A DNA stretch of 64,000 nucleotides from Pseudochrobactrum sp. sp1633 (GTDB lineage Bacteria; Pseudomonadota; Alphaproteobacteria; Rhizobiales; Rhizobiaceae), in assembly GCF_030376605.1 (NCBI RefSeq), contig NZ_JARRAE010000008.1, positions 100,421 through 164,420 on the forward strand, written 5' to 3'. Shown here in pieces: positions 8,879 through 16,367 of this stretch. A model generated the notes under the pieces. It was not told the origin of the DNA. It ran no database searches and saw only the letters and a list, made by a program, of their open reading frames with translations. The translations under genes were made by a program, and so were the position numbers. Every line of letters starts with the position of its first letter. Within the stretch, counting starts at the first letter, position 1.

Positions 8879-10957
8879 ATGAATGAACTCGACCAAAAAT
8901 TGATTGCTACCTTCGATGGTAAGGTACTGCGCAAGGATTTACTCCATCGGATTAAGAAGGGCACCAACGTGCCCACCTTTGTTCTGGAGTTTTTACTTGC
9001 GCGCTTTTGTGCGAGTGGTGATCAGGCGGAAATGGATGCGGGCATGGAGGCTGTGCTAGTCAGCCTCCAAGATAACTATGTAAAACCTGACGAGGCGAAT
9101 GCCGCGCAGTCAAAGGTCGCAACCAAGGGCAAGCATCGCTTTATCGATAAAGTGCATGTTCGATATGTCGAGAAAGAAAAGCGCCACTGGGCATCGTTAG
9201 AAAACTTCAATTCACAGCGCATCGCGATTGGCGAGAAATTCTATCGCGATAATGATCGCCTGCTGGAAGGTGGCATTTGGGCCGAGGTGACACTGGCTCA
9301 CAATGCCATCGAAGAGGACAACTACGCATTTTATATCGAAGACCTCCGGCCGATTCAGATCAGCCGCTTCAACTTCGATCAGTACTGTGAAGGTCGCACT
9401 CAGTTCACCCGTGATGAATGGATTGGGGCGATCCTGCGCACCGTTGGGCTGGAACCAACAAAGCTGTCGAGACGCGTGCAGATGCACTTTATTGCACGTC
9501 TAGCCGCGCTCGTTGAACCCAATTACAACTACATCGAGCTGGGGCCACGCGGCACCGGAAAATCATATTTTTTTAGTGAGTTTTCTCCTTATGCCACCTT
9601 GATCTCAGGTGGCCAGGCAACGAAATCGGCGCTGTTCTACAACAACGCACGCCGCAAGGTGGGCTTGGTGGGTTTTTGGGATACGGTGGCTTTCGATGAG
9701 GTTGGCGGGATTAAAGTCAAAGACCCTGACACCATTCAGATCATGAAGGACTTCATGGCGAATGGGCGCTTCTCTCGTGGGGCAGAGGTGATCGCTGATG
9801 CCAGCCTGAGTTTCGTCGGCAACTTCGATCTATCTATCCGTCAGGTTGTTAACTCGGAACGACATGATCTGTTTCAGCCGTTGCCAGCGGAATTTGACTT
9901 GGCAATTATGGATCGATTTGCTGCCTACATTCCTGGCTGGGAAATGCCTAAAAACAGCAGTGAATTTCTCACCAATAAATACGGGTTTATCACCGATTAT
10001 TTGGCGGAAGCATTTCACTATCAGTTCAAACACACCAACAGGTATGAGGAAGTCAGCAAGCGCATTCAGCTGGGAAAGTCTGTTGAAGGCCGTGATGAGA
10101 AAGGCATCAAAAAAACCGTTTGTGCATTCCTGAAAATTCTTCACCCAATCGGCCCACCGACCGATGAAGAATTTGATGAATACGTTGCTTATGCCGTTGA
10201 GTGCCGTCGCCGGGTGAAGGAGCAGATGAATAAACGCAAACCAGATGATGAGTTTGCGCGTATCGATCTCTCTTACCTAAATGCTCAAGGGGTAGATGTG
10301 GTGGTCTATTGCCCGGAATCGAAAGATGCTCCAGCTACCCAACAACCCTCGCGTAAGCAGCTTAACGAGAAAGTGGCTCCCGAGCGTGAGGTTGAGTCGA
10401 AGCTTAATCAACCTTTACCGGTAGCGGTACCTACTGCAGCTGTCGAATCAATCGCTTCGGCTGCCACTCCTGTCCTTGTGCCTGACGAGCTGACTGAGCG
10501 TCATTTCACGATTATGTATGGCGACGTTGGGCACAGCTACGAATCGATTATTGGCCCTTACCTGCGAGGAGCAAAGACGGTCATTATCGAAGACCCGTAC
10601 ATTCGGCTTTCGCACCAAATTCAGAATTTTGTCCGCTTTTGTGAGTGCGTCTTAAAGGTCGGAACGGTGAAGAAGATCAACCTCATCACCGGATATGATG
10701 ACAACACGCAATTGACCGAGATTGCAGAGAAATTAGATGAACTGAAACAAAGCCTCCTGGAGGTGGATGTCGAGTTGGAGGTGAAGCTCAACCCTAATCT
10801 GCATGATCGAGAAATCCGTCTCGACAATGGCTGGATTATCAAAATTGGTCGTGGCCTGGACTTCTACCAGAAGCCGAGTGGCTGGTTTGAAATCGGCGCG
10901 AATGATCTAAGTATGCGCAAATGCCTGGAAACCAAAGTGGATATTTTCCGAGCATGA
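8879..10957 (+). CDS. brxL: BrxL-type AAA+ ATPase with C-terminal MITD1-like domain
   Basis: A 692-residue protein. The N-terminal region (about 1-200) and the AAA+ core match BrxL: Walker A GPRGTGKS at 222-229 and Walker B FDEVG at 272-276. BrxL is a DNA-binding ATPase needed for BREX defence. Canonical BrxL ends in a Lon S16-like domain. Here a P/A/E-rich linker (about 470-538) leads instead to a segment (540-692) with EDPYIR, QIQNFVRFCE, LHDREIRLDNGW, IKIGRGLDFYQKP and ETKVDIF. Those blocks match the phospholipase-D-like C-terminal domain of MIT-domain proteins such as MITD1. No Lon Ser-Lys dyad motif was seen. The ATPase assignment is firm; the tail assignment rests on remembered family sequence. 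Confidence 0.88.
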   Translation: MNELDQKLIATFDGKVLRKDLLHRIKKGTNVPTFVLEFLLARFCASGDQAEMDAGMEAVLVSLQDNYVKPDEANAAQSKVATKGKHRFIDKVHVRYVEKEKRHWASLENFNSQRIAIGEKFYRDNDRLLEGGIWAEVTLAHNAIEEDNYAFYIEDLRPIQISRFNFDQYCEGRTQFTRDEWIGAILRTVGLEPTKLSRRVQMHFIARLAALVEPNYNYIELGPRGTGKSYFFSEFSPYATLISGGQATKSALFYNNARRKVGLVGFWDTVAFDEVGGIKVKDPDTIQIMKDFMANGRFSRGAEVIADASLSFVGNFDLSIRQVVNSERHDLFQPLPAEFDLAIMDRFAAYIPGWEMPKNSSEFLTNKYGFITDYLAEAFHYQFKHTNRYEEVSKRIQLGKSVEGRDEKGIKKTVCAFLKILHPIGPPTDEEFDEYVAYAVECRRRVKEQMNKRKPDDEFARIDLSYLNAQGVDVVVYCPESKDAPATQQPSRKQLNEKVAPEREVESKLNQPLPVAVPTAAVESIASAATPVLVPDELTERHFTIMYGDVGHSYESIIGPYLRGAKTVIIEDPYIRLSHQIQNFVRFCECVLKVGTVKKINLITGYDDNTQLTEIAEKLDELKQSLLEVDVELEVKLNPNLHDREIRLDNGWIIKIGRGLDFYQKPSGWFEIGANDLSMRKCLETKVDIFRA

Positions 10958-11309
10958 CTTCACACTCATAGACGCTCAGTACTTGCTTGTCAGGATAGCT
11001 CTGCCCCTTTAGTTTCGTTGTTTGGCCACAAAAACACAGAAGTCTCTATGTAGATTTACACGTTTTTTGACTCAGGAAACTTTAATTTGTAATCAAAATA
11101 TGCTGGCAGAAATGATGTATCTATTTGAAAAGAAGGTTCGGGCGCAGCGATCATATCGGGTGTGAAATTTGGGTAAGTCTTGTGAGCTATCGAATATATT
11201 TTCAACATTGTTACGTTTCCTGTAGAGAACAAAATTATACAGGATTGTTGTCATGCGGTGGGTCCTTGAAAGAATACAGGTGAATAGCCCATTAGGTGTA
11301 GTGGTTCAA
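10958..11309. other. A/T-rich gap after the BREX operon
   Basis: About 350 bases between the brxL stop and the left inverted repeat of the IS481-like element. There is no open frame with recognisable coding content, no RNA gene and no clear hairpin terminator for the BREX operon. It may hold the operon's untranslated end or decayed DNA. Confidence 0.6.
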
Positions 11310-11322
11310 ACTTGATCTGACA
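11310..11322 (+). repeat. IS481-like left terminal inverted repeat
   Basis: ACTTGATCTGACA here is the exact reverse complement of bases 13112-13124. It lies about 36 bases beyond the end of the transposase C-terminal remnant, as expected for an element end. Confidence 0.7.
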
Positions 11323-11358
11323 GTTAGCGGTTTTGTAGTGATGTCTGTCAGGTTAAGT

Positions 11359-11661
11359 TCAGCCTATGAATTTTTCCTGCCAGATTGTTTTACCGTCAAT
11401 CATTGTCTCATACGGTGTTCTTCCGCAGCACATCTTTCCCGGGTGTGTGCGCTTATTGTTATAGTGATCAAGCCATTCGTCAAGATCAGCCTGCAATTCC
11501 TCGATTGCGTGGTAGATTCTCTTACGGATGTAACCTGATAAAGTTCCTGCAATATCGTCTTGTGGAACGTAACCGTAAGCGTTGCCCCGTTCCCACATTC
11601 CGTTATTTCTGTAGATGTGAGACCTGGTTGCCTTGTATGGAATGACAGGAATTTTTTCCAT
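11359..11661 (-). pseudogene. IS481-family transposase, C-terminal remnant
   Basis: The C-terminal end of an rve/IS481 transposase is clear in LQADLDEWLDHYNN and GKMCCGRTPYETMIDG, which contain the final helix of the integrase core and the usual tail. Upstream the coding sense jumps frames: NGMWER is in one frame, FHKTILQELYQV in another, and RKRIYHAIEELQADL returns to the first. At least two frameshifts are therefore present. The sequence stops abruptly near 11,661, where IS66-derived DNA begins. Confidence 0.8.
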
Positions 11662-11684
11662 GGAACACTCAACGGAGTTTCTCA

Positions 11685-11983
11685 ATGAGTTGGGATTTGT
11701 TGTTGGCCGCAAGGGCCAACGGCGTTGCCCAGCGCTACAATCTGCGTCCAATCATTTGTCAGAATGGCGGCGGATGGCGCGTGAGGGCAAACTGATTTTA
11801 CCCGCCCCGAGTTCAGATGTCAGCTTTGCACGTGTTGTGGTTGATAGTGATATCACTCCATCTGGTCCTCCGCCGCTCAGTACGCTGGATATTCTTCATG
11901 GTGGCGTGACGGTCCGTCTTGACACGTCGTCGTCAGCGCTGCGGATTGCACAAATTGTTCGTGCCCTGGCAGAAACGGCATGA
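11685..11983 (+). pseudogene. IS66-family TnpA remnant
   Basis: A fragment of the IS66 accessory protein TnpA. NGVAQRYNLR lies in one frame and NHLSEWRRMAREGKL in the next, with a frameshift near base 11,746. It continues to the typical C-terminal end GGVTVRLDTSSSALRIAQIV and a stop at 11981-11983. The N-terminal helix-turn-helix start is missing. The stop overlaps an ATG that begins a tnpB-like sequence, as in intact IS66 elements. Confidence 0.75.
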
Positions 11984-12024
11984 TCTTCCCCTCAAACCGT
12001 GTGCGGATCATGGTGGCGACTATG
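11980..12024 (+). pseudogene. IS66-family TnpB, first codons only
   Basis: ATG at 11980 overlaps the tnpA stop as ATGA and reads MIFPSNRVRIMVAT, matching the start of IS66 TnpB (Orf2) proteins. After about 15 codons the reading sense switches to tnpC sequence in another frame, so nearly all of tnpB and most of tnpC are deleted. Confidence 0.6.
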
Positions 12025-12026
12025 CG

Positions 12027-12563
12027 CGTTGCAAGCTTATTGAGATCACGCGCACGGGTTCCGCGCCCATTGCTGAAGACGGCGTAAAACAGATCGGTGA
12101 ACTCTATAAAATTGAAGCGGAACTGCGCGGTCTCGACCCGCAAACGCGTCTGGTAGCACGCGAGGCACGATCATCGTCGCTGATCATGGATATGGAGAAG
12201 TGGCTTGCCCATCACCGTGCGCGCGTGTCTGCAAAAGCTCCATTGGGCGAAGCCTTGAAATACATCGCCAAATACTGGGACGGTTTATGCCTGTTCTTAT
12301 CCGACGGTCGTATTGAACTGGATAACAACAGCGTCGAGCGAACCATCCGGCCAATCGGATTGAGCCGCAAGAACGCACTCTTCGCAGGGCATGAAGCAGG
12401 GGCTCATAACTGAGGTATCATCGCCTCACTAATCGGGACCTGCAAGCTCAATGCTGTTGATCCGCAAAAATGGCTAACCATCACACTCACAGCAATCGTA
12501 AATGGTCATAAACAAAGCCACATCAACCAGCTGTTGCCATGGAATTATTACGACAAGGTGTGA
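12027..12563 (+). pseudogene. IS66-family TnpC transposase, C-terminal remnant
   Basis: This is the C-terminal third of the IS66 DDE transposase: APIAEDGVKQIGELYKIEAE, then GRIELDNNSVERTIRPIG (with the conserved final catalytic Glu region) and RKNALFAGHEAGAHN. The frame is then broken by TGA at 12411-12413, where the family has Trp, and continues in the same frame as IIASLIGTCKLN to LLPWNYYDKV and a stop at 12561-12563. A TGG-to-TGA change is the simplest explanation. Confidence 0.8.
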
Positions 12564-12577
12564 CTAAGACACCACTG

Positions 12578-13015
12578 ACGCACTTCGGTAAGCACCGACC
12601 CATCATTTGCAACTTTGGCTTCGAGCGCTTTCAGGCGGTTTTTAAAGTTTGCAAGATTATGACGTAACCAGATTGAACGCACGCCAGACGGCGAGACAAA
12701 GACACCCAGCTTGGGCAGTTCATTAGAGGTTCGCGCCTGACCATAAGCGGGGAACTCAATGGCGAAGTCCTGAACTGCCTACTCAATTGCCTGATCAACT
12801 CGGTTGGCAAGGTTGGGCTTACTTCTCGTGCGTTCAAGCAACGCTGCAACGCCACCTTCTTCGACGGCTGCTTTGTAGCGATAAAATGTATCGCGCTACA
12901 GGCCCATCACCTGGCAGGCCTTAGATACATTTCCGAGTTTTTGCGCGAGATTTAATAGTCCCGTTTTGTGTTTGATGATCTTATCTGTAGAATGCAACAT
13001 TGTGGTTTCTTTCAT
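12578..13015 (-). pseudogene. IS481-family transposase, N-terminal remnant
   Basis: From ATG at 13015 the minus strand reads an IS481 N-terminal helix-turn-helix region (IIKHKTGLLNLAQKLGNVSK, RDTFYRYKAAVEEGG) and then ARTSNELPKLGVFVSPSGVR and NRLKALEAKVA. Two in-frame amber codons interrupt it: CTA on the plus strand at 12896-12898 and at 12779-12781, at sites where the family has Ser and Gln or Glu. Homology ends near 12,580, at the IS66 boundary. The rest of this transposase lies at 11359-11661. Confidence 0.8.
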
Positions 13016-13111
13016 TTTGAGGTTGGGTTTGCACCACCATCAAAACCGATAACCACACGGCTCTGCAAGAGCCTGCACCGTTCCCAATTCAGCAAGCTGG
13101 AAAGGGAGCGG

Positions 13112-13124
13112 TGTCAGATCAAGT
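13112..13124 (-). repeat. IS481-like right terminal inverted repeat
   Basis: TGTCAGATCAAGT here is the reverse complement of the left end at 11310-11322. It lies about 100 bases upstream of the transposase start. Confidence 0.7.
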
Positions 13125-13159
13125 CGAAACTAATACACTTTTAGGTGAAACCACCTATT

Positions 13160-14368
13160 TTAGGCTGGTGGGGATTGTTCTAAGTTTTTTACGATTTCTG
13201 CAATTCGTTCCGACCACCAGGCTGTCATTTTGACACGCTCGTCCCAATAAGATGCACGGTGGTAGGCACGCCGAACTGCATTACCACCAATGTGGGCTAA
13301 CTCGGCTTCAATGGCATCTTCGTTCCAAGCGCCGCTTTCATTTAAAAGGGTTGAAGCTGTGGCGCGAAATCCGTGCGAGGTGGCGTCGTCCTTGCTAAAC
13401 CCCATCCGCCTGAGCGCTTGGTTCATTGTGTTCTCGCTAATAGGTCGCTCAGTTAATGTACTAGATGGAAAGACCAAGCGCAGATTGCCTGTGTGATTGC
13501 GTTGAGCTCGCAAGATCTCAATCACCAGGGGCGGCAATGGCTTTTTATGTGGACGCCGCATTTTCGCGCGTTCAGCTGGGATTACCCAGACTGCATTTTC
13601 GAGATCGAATTCATTCCATTCCGCTTGCCGGAGTTCACCGGGGCGAGGATAAAGCAGAGCCATTAATTTCAGAGCCGCGCAGGTTTCTAGCGTCCCCGAG
13701 TAAGCCCAAATTGATTTTAACAATTTGGCAAAGACGGTCCAGTCTGTGACGGCGGCCTGATGTGTGACTTTCGGCGCAATAATGGCGCCCCTTAAACCAA
13801 AGGTTGGGTCATTCTCGGCTCGTGCGGTGGCAATGGCATATCGAAAGACTTGACTTATAACGGCACGCAGGCGCCTGGCGGTTTCATAATTGCCTTGTGC
13901 TTCCACTCGGCGCAACGGTACGAGGATATCCGTTGCTGATATCTCCGTTATTTGTTTGTCTCCCAAGTCGCTTATCGCAAGGCTTATTAGCCAGCGCTTT
14001 TTTCCAAGTGTTGCTGCGGACTTGCCTTCGCGCGCGTTTTTGTCCAGCAGTTCATCGGCCAATGCTGTGAAGCTATCCGTTACCAGTCGTTCACGAGCAA
14101 CTTTCTCTTCCTTCTTTTTCGAAGAAGGATCAATTCCGGATGCGAGGAGCTTACGCGCCGCGTCGCGGGCTGCACGAGATTCAGCAAGGGAAACGTCTGG
14201 CCATGTGCCGAATGAAAGCTGCTTTTGTTTTCCTTCAAATCGATAGACCATTCTCCAGAGTTTGCTACCTGTTGGATTGACAACAAGTAAAAGCCCACCT
14301 GCGTCTCCATGTTTGGTAGGTTTGGCTGATGGCTTCAAGGCTCGTATCCGTGCATCATTCAAAGGCAT
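13160..14368 (-). CDS. P4-type tyrosine integrase
   Basis: A 402-residue site-specific recombinase that would insert and excise the island. From ATG 14368 it has an N-terminal arm-binding domain (DUF4102: LNDARIRALKPSAKPTKHGD, DAGGLLLVV), a core-binding domain and a catalytic domain. The catalytic domain has R242 in RPGELRQAEW, H332 and R335 in HGFR, H359 in AHIGG and the nucleophile Y374 in HRASYWDERV. An in-frame start 33 bases upstream (14401) is possible but adds sequence unlike the family. The gene reads away from the adjacent tRNA-Leu 3' end, the usual layout for tRNA-targeting integrases. No frameshift is seen, so it may be active. No excisionase gene was found beside it. Confidence 0.92.
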   Translation of the reverse strand: MPLNDARIRALKPSAKPTKHGDAGGLLLVVNPTGSKLWRMVYRFEGKQKQLSFGTWPDVSLAESRAARDAARKLLASGIDPSSKKKEEKVARERLVTDSFTALADELLDKNAREGKSAATLGKKRWLISLAISDLGDKQITEISATDILVPLRRVEAQGNYETARRLRAVISQVFRYAIATARAENDPTFGLRGAIIAPKVTHQAAVTDWTVFAKLLKSIWAYSGTLETCAALKLMALLYPRPGELRQAEWNEFDLENAVWVIPAERAKMRRPHKKPLPPLVIEILRAQRNHTGNLRLVFPSSTLTERPISENTMNQALRRMGFSKDDATSHGFRATASTLLNESGAWNEDAIEAELAHIGGNAVRRAYHRASYWDERVKMTAWWSERIAEIVKNLEQSPPA

Positions 14369-14370
14369 TG

Positions 14371-14448
14371 CGATGGCACCCCATTGTACAACTGATGGCA
14401 TCTCAGCAGAATGCCATCAATAATGCCATCAAAATGTTTGGATGCCAC
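14371..14448. promoter_or_regulatory. Cluster of GATGGCAT/ATGCCATC octamers upstream of the integrase
   Basis: GATGGCAT is at 14394-14401 and its reverse complement ATGCCATC at 14411-14418 and 14423-14430, with near copies at 14372-14378 (GATGGCA) and 14441-14447 (GATGCCA). The first two form an inverted repeat with a 9-base spacer. They lie between the integrase start and the tRNA end, where integrase arm sites, excisionase sites or an integrase-gene operator are expected. The function is inferred. Confidence 0.5.
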
Positions 14449-14483
14449 TGGTCGACTATGGATGTGAAAAGAAAGTCGACAAC

Positions 14484-14510
14484 AAAAAAGCCCGCTTTCG
14501 CGGGCTTTTT
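14484..14510. terminator. Hairpin terminator downstream of tRNA-Leu
   Basis: AAAAAGCCCGC, a TTTC loop and the complementary arm GCGGGCTTTTT form a strong stem with T-runs on both strands. It is about 45 bases beyond the tRNA 3' end on the minus strand and would end the tRNA transcript. It lies on the island side of the presumed insertion point. Confidence 0.75.
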
Positions 14511-14552
14511 GAGGTGCTTCTGGACCTTGGTAGTGGTCTGAAGACTTAGAAA

Positions 14553-14570
14553 TGGTGCCCAGAAGAGGAC
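14553..14570 (-). other. Presumed attachment site at the tRNA-Leu 3' end
   Basis: P4-type integrases commonly recombine within the 3' end of a tRNA gene, and here the integrase lies directly beyond that end. The exact core is unknown because the matching repeat at the other island end is outside the window. No second copy of the tRNA 3' end was noticed inside it. Confidence 0.5.
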
Positions 14571-14639
14571 TCGAACCTCCACGCCCTTGCGAGCGCCAGC
14601 ACCTGAAGCTGGTGCGTCTACCAATTCCGCCATCTGGGC
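14553..14639 (-). tRNA. tRNA-Leu(CAG)
   Basis: The minus strand folds as a class II tRNA. The acceptor arms are GCCCAGA and TCTGGGC, followed by A and an encoded CCA. The anticodon stem is CCAGC/GCTGG with loop TTCAGGT, giving anticodon CAG for CUG codons. A long variable arm (CGCTCGCAAGGGCG region) and the T-arm GGTTCGAGTC follow. The intact gene marks the chromosome-island boundary. Confidence 0.95.
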
Positions 14640-14802
14640 GTTGAGTGTCCGTTTAAGGTGTGGAGTGATTCATGTCAACGGGGAATTGCGTAATTTTGCA
14701 GAAATTCTGCAATTTTTTGAAGAAATATCTGTTTTTCGTCTCAGGATAGAAAAGAAAATCATTTCAACACTTTAGGCGTGTGTAAAATCCACAGACATAA
14801 TG

Positions 14803-14835
14803 GAAAAAGCCGGACACATTTCTGTATCCGGCTTT
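14803..14835 (-). terminator. Terminator of the gpmA transcript
   Basis: AAAAAGCCGGA and TCCGGCTTT pair around a 12-base loop, about 30 bases past the gpmA stop. The T-run is on the minus strand. Confidence 0.75.
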
Positions 14836-14861
14836 GAATCAGAGTAAATGAGCGCTTGTGA

Positions 14862-15482
14862 TTATGCGCTCAGAACTTTCTTGGATGCGATTGTGCTGTC
14901 CGCATTCAGTTCATAAATGATAGGCACGCCGGTGTGCAGTTCCTGTGCGATGATTTCTTCGCTGGTCAGGCCTTCCAGAGCCATGATCAACGCGCGCAGG
15001 GAGTTGCCGTGCGCCGCAACCAGAACGGATTCGCCGCGCAGCACGTGTGGCTGAATGGTATGCAGATAATATGGCCAGACGCGTGCACCGGTATCACGCA
15101 GGCTTTCACCACCCGGAGGCGGCACGTCATAGGAGCGGCGCCATACATGCACCTGATCTTCACCCCATTTGGCGCGGGCATCGTCTTTATTGAGGCCGGA
15201 GAGATCACCGTAGTCACGCTCATTCAGCGCAACATTGCGGATTGTTTGCAGGTCTGACTGGCCGAGCTGATCCAGAATATGCTGGCAGGTGATCTGGGCG
15301 CGGGACAAATCAGAAGTATAGGCGATATCAAATTTCAGGCCGGCATCTTTCAGCCGCTGACCGGCTGCTTTGGCTTCTGCATGGCCCTGTTCGGTGAGTG
15401 ACGGGTCGCGCCAGCCGGTAAACAGGTTTTTCAGGTTCCATTCACTTTGGCCGTGACGGACAAGAACAAGGGTGCGGGACAT
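14862..15482 (-). CDS. gpmA: 2,3-bisphosphoglycerate-dependent phosphoglycerate mutase
   Basis: A 206-residue glycolytic and gluconeogenic enzyme interconverting 3- and 2-phosphoglycerate in the cytoplasm. The phosphohistidine motif RHGQSEWN is at residues 9-16 (H10), with catalytic E88 in LNERDYG and the second histidine H158 in AAHGNS. The length is typical of the shorter alphaproteobacterial form, which lacks the C-terminal extension of the E. coli enzyme. It is the last gene of a minus-strand run, 41 bases after dapB, and is followed by a terminator. It is the first backbone gene beside the tRNA-Leu insertion site. Confidence 0.96.
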   Translation of the reverse strand: MSRTLVLVRHGQSEWNLKNLFTGWRDPSLTEQGHAEAKAAGQRLKDAGLKFDIAYTSDLSRAQITCQHILDQLGQSDLQTIRNVALNERDYGDLSGLNKDDARAKWGEDQVHVWRRSYDVPPPGGESLRDTGARVWPYYLHTIQPHVLRGESVLVAAHGNSLRALIMALEGLTSEEIIAQELHTGVPIIYELNADSTIASKKVLSA

Positions 15483-15523
15483 GGAATAATCTCCGTTTGG
15501 ATATGAGCGGAAAAGAAACTGAT

Positions 15524-16363
15524 TTAAAGGCCGAGCACGTCACGCATTGTATAAAGGCCGGGCTTTTTGCCCTGACCCCATAATGCGGCGCTGACCGCGC
15601 CTTGCGCGAAGACTGATCTGTCTTGTGCCTGATGAGACAGGGTAATGCGCTCCGATGTGCCGGCAAAGATGACGGAGTGATCCCCGACAACCGAACCGCC
15701 ACGCAAAGTCGCAAAACCGATTGTGCCGTCTTCGCGTGCGCCGGTATGGCCGTCGCGTACACGCACACTGTGATCAGTAAGGGCAATATCGCGTCCCTGA
15801 GCTGCAGCTTCCCCCAGCAGCAATGCGGTGCCGGAAGGGGCATCGACCTTGTGCTTGTGGTGCATTTCCAGAATTTCGATATCGAAGGCAGAAGGGCCAA
15901 GGGCGCGTGCAGCTTGCTCCACCAGCGCGGAGAGCAGATTAACGCCGAGGCTCATATTACCGGATTTAATGATTGTTGCATGACGTGCGGCGGCACGGAT
16001 TTTTTCTTCATCCGCAGCGCTGCATCCTGTTGTACCGATCACATGCACAATGCGTGCCTGAGCGGCCAGTGCGGCATAGACCAGCGTCGAGGCCGGTGTT
16101 GTAAAATCAAGCACACCCTGTGCTTCGGCAAAGACCGGCAGCGGATCGGCCGAGATGATAATCCCGTTCTTACCCGCACCTGCCACTTCGCCGGCATCCT
16201 GACCAATGAGCGGCGAACCTTCCCGCACGATTGCACCGGAAAGCACCGTATCCGGATTTTCAGTAATGGCGCGGATAAGGGCTTTTCCCATGCGGCCGCC
16301 TGCGCCGGTTACGACAAGGCGCATTGCAGAGGAAGTCTGAGCCGCTGAGACAGTTGAAGTCAT
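15524..16363 (-). CDS. dapB: 4-hydroxy-tetrahydrodipicolinate reductase
   Basis: A 279-residue enzyme of lysine and meso-diaminopimelate synthesis that reduces the DapA product with NAD(P)H. The nucleotide-binding loop GAGGRMG is at residues 20-26. The catalytic and substrate-binding block [15 protein letters not shown] (166-180) contains H168, H169 and K172. The first 13 residues before MRLVVTG are an extension, and an alternative ATG (M14) sits directly before the fold. It lies 4 bases downstream of the ABC transporter gene, so the two are probably co-transcribed. The window also holds dapE and dapD, but not in the same operon. Confidence 0.96.
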   Translation of the reverse strand: MTSTVSAAQTSSAMRLVVTGAGGRMGKALIRAITENPDTVLSGAIVREGSPLIGQDAGEVAGAGKNGIIISADPLPVFAEAQGVLDFTTPASTLVYAALAAQARIVHVIGTTGCSAADEEKIRAAARHATIIKSGNMSLGVNLLSALVEQAARALGPSAFDIEILEMHHKHKVDAPSGTALLLGEAAAQGRDIALTDHSVRVRDGHTGAREDGTIGFATLRGGSVVGDHSVIFAGTSERITLSHQAQDRSVFAQGAVSAALWGQGKKPGLYTMRDVLGL

Positions 16364-16367
16364 TCTT

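Larger units (their letters stand above)
11310..13124 (-). mobile_element. Decayed IS481-family element interrupted by an IS66-family remnant
   Basis: The two ends carry ACTTGATCTGACA in inverted orientation (11310-11322 and 13112-13124). Inside lie the C-terminal (11359-11661) and N-terminal (12578-13015) parts of one minus-strand IS481-type transposase, separated by plus-strand IS66 fragments. The two IS481 pieces encode only about 240 residues where about 350 are usual, so the middle of the catalytic core is lost. Two in-frame stops and at least two frameshifts show that it is inactive. No target-site duplication was confirmed. Confidence 0.82.

Noticed and set aside
10496..10954. Lon S16 protease domain at the end of BrxL
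   Set aside because: No Lon-type Ser-Lys dyad motif or usual Lon_C blocks were found; the sequence blocks instead match the MITD1 C-terminal domain.
11633..11751. N-terminal extension of the IS66 TnpA frame reading into IS481-derived DNA
   Set aside because: True TnpA homology for this part lies in another frame (from 11685); the extension is an accidental open frame across the junction.
15623..16348. Plus-strand open frame of 241 codons opposite dapB
   Set aside because: Antisense shadow of dapB; Cys/Arg-rich composition with no recognisable domain.
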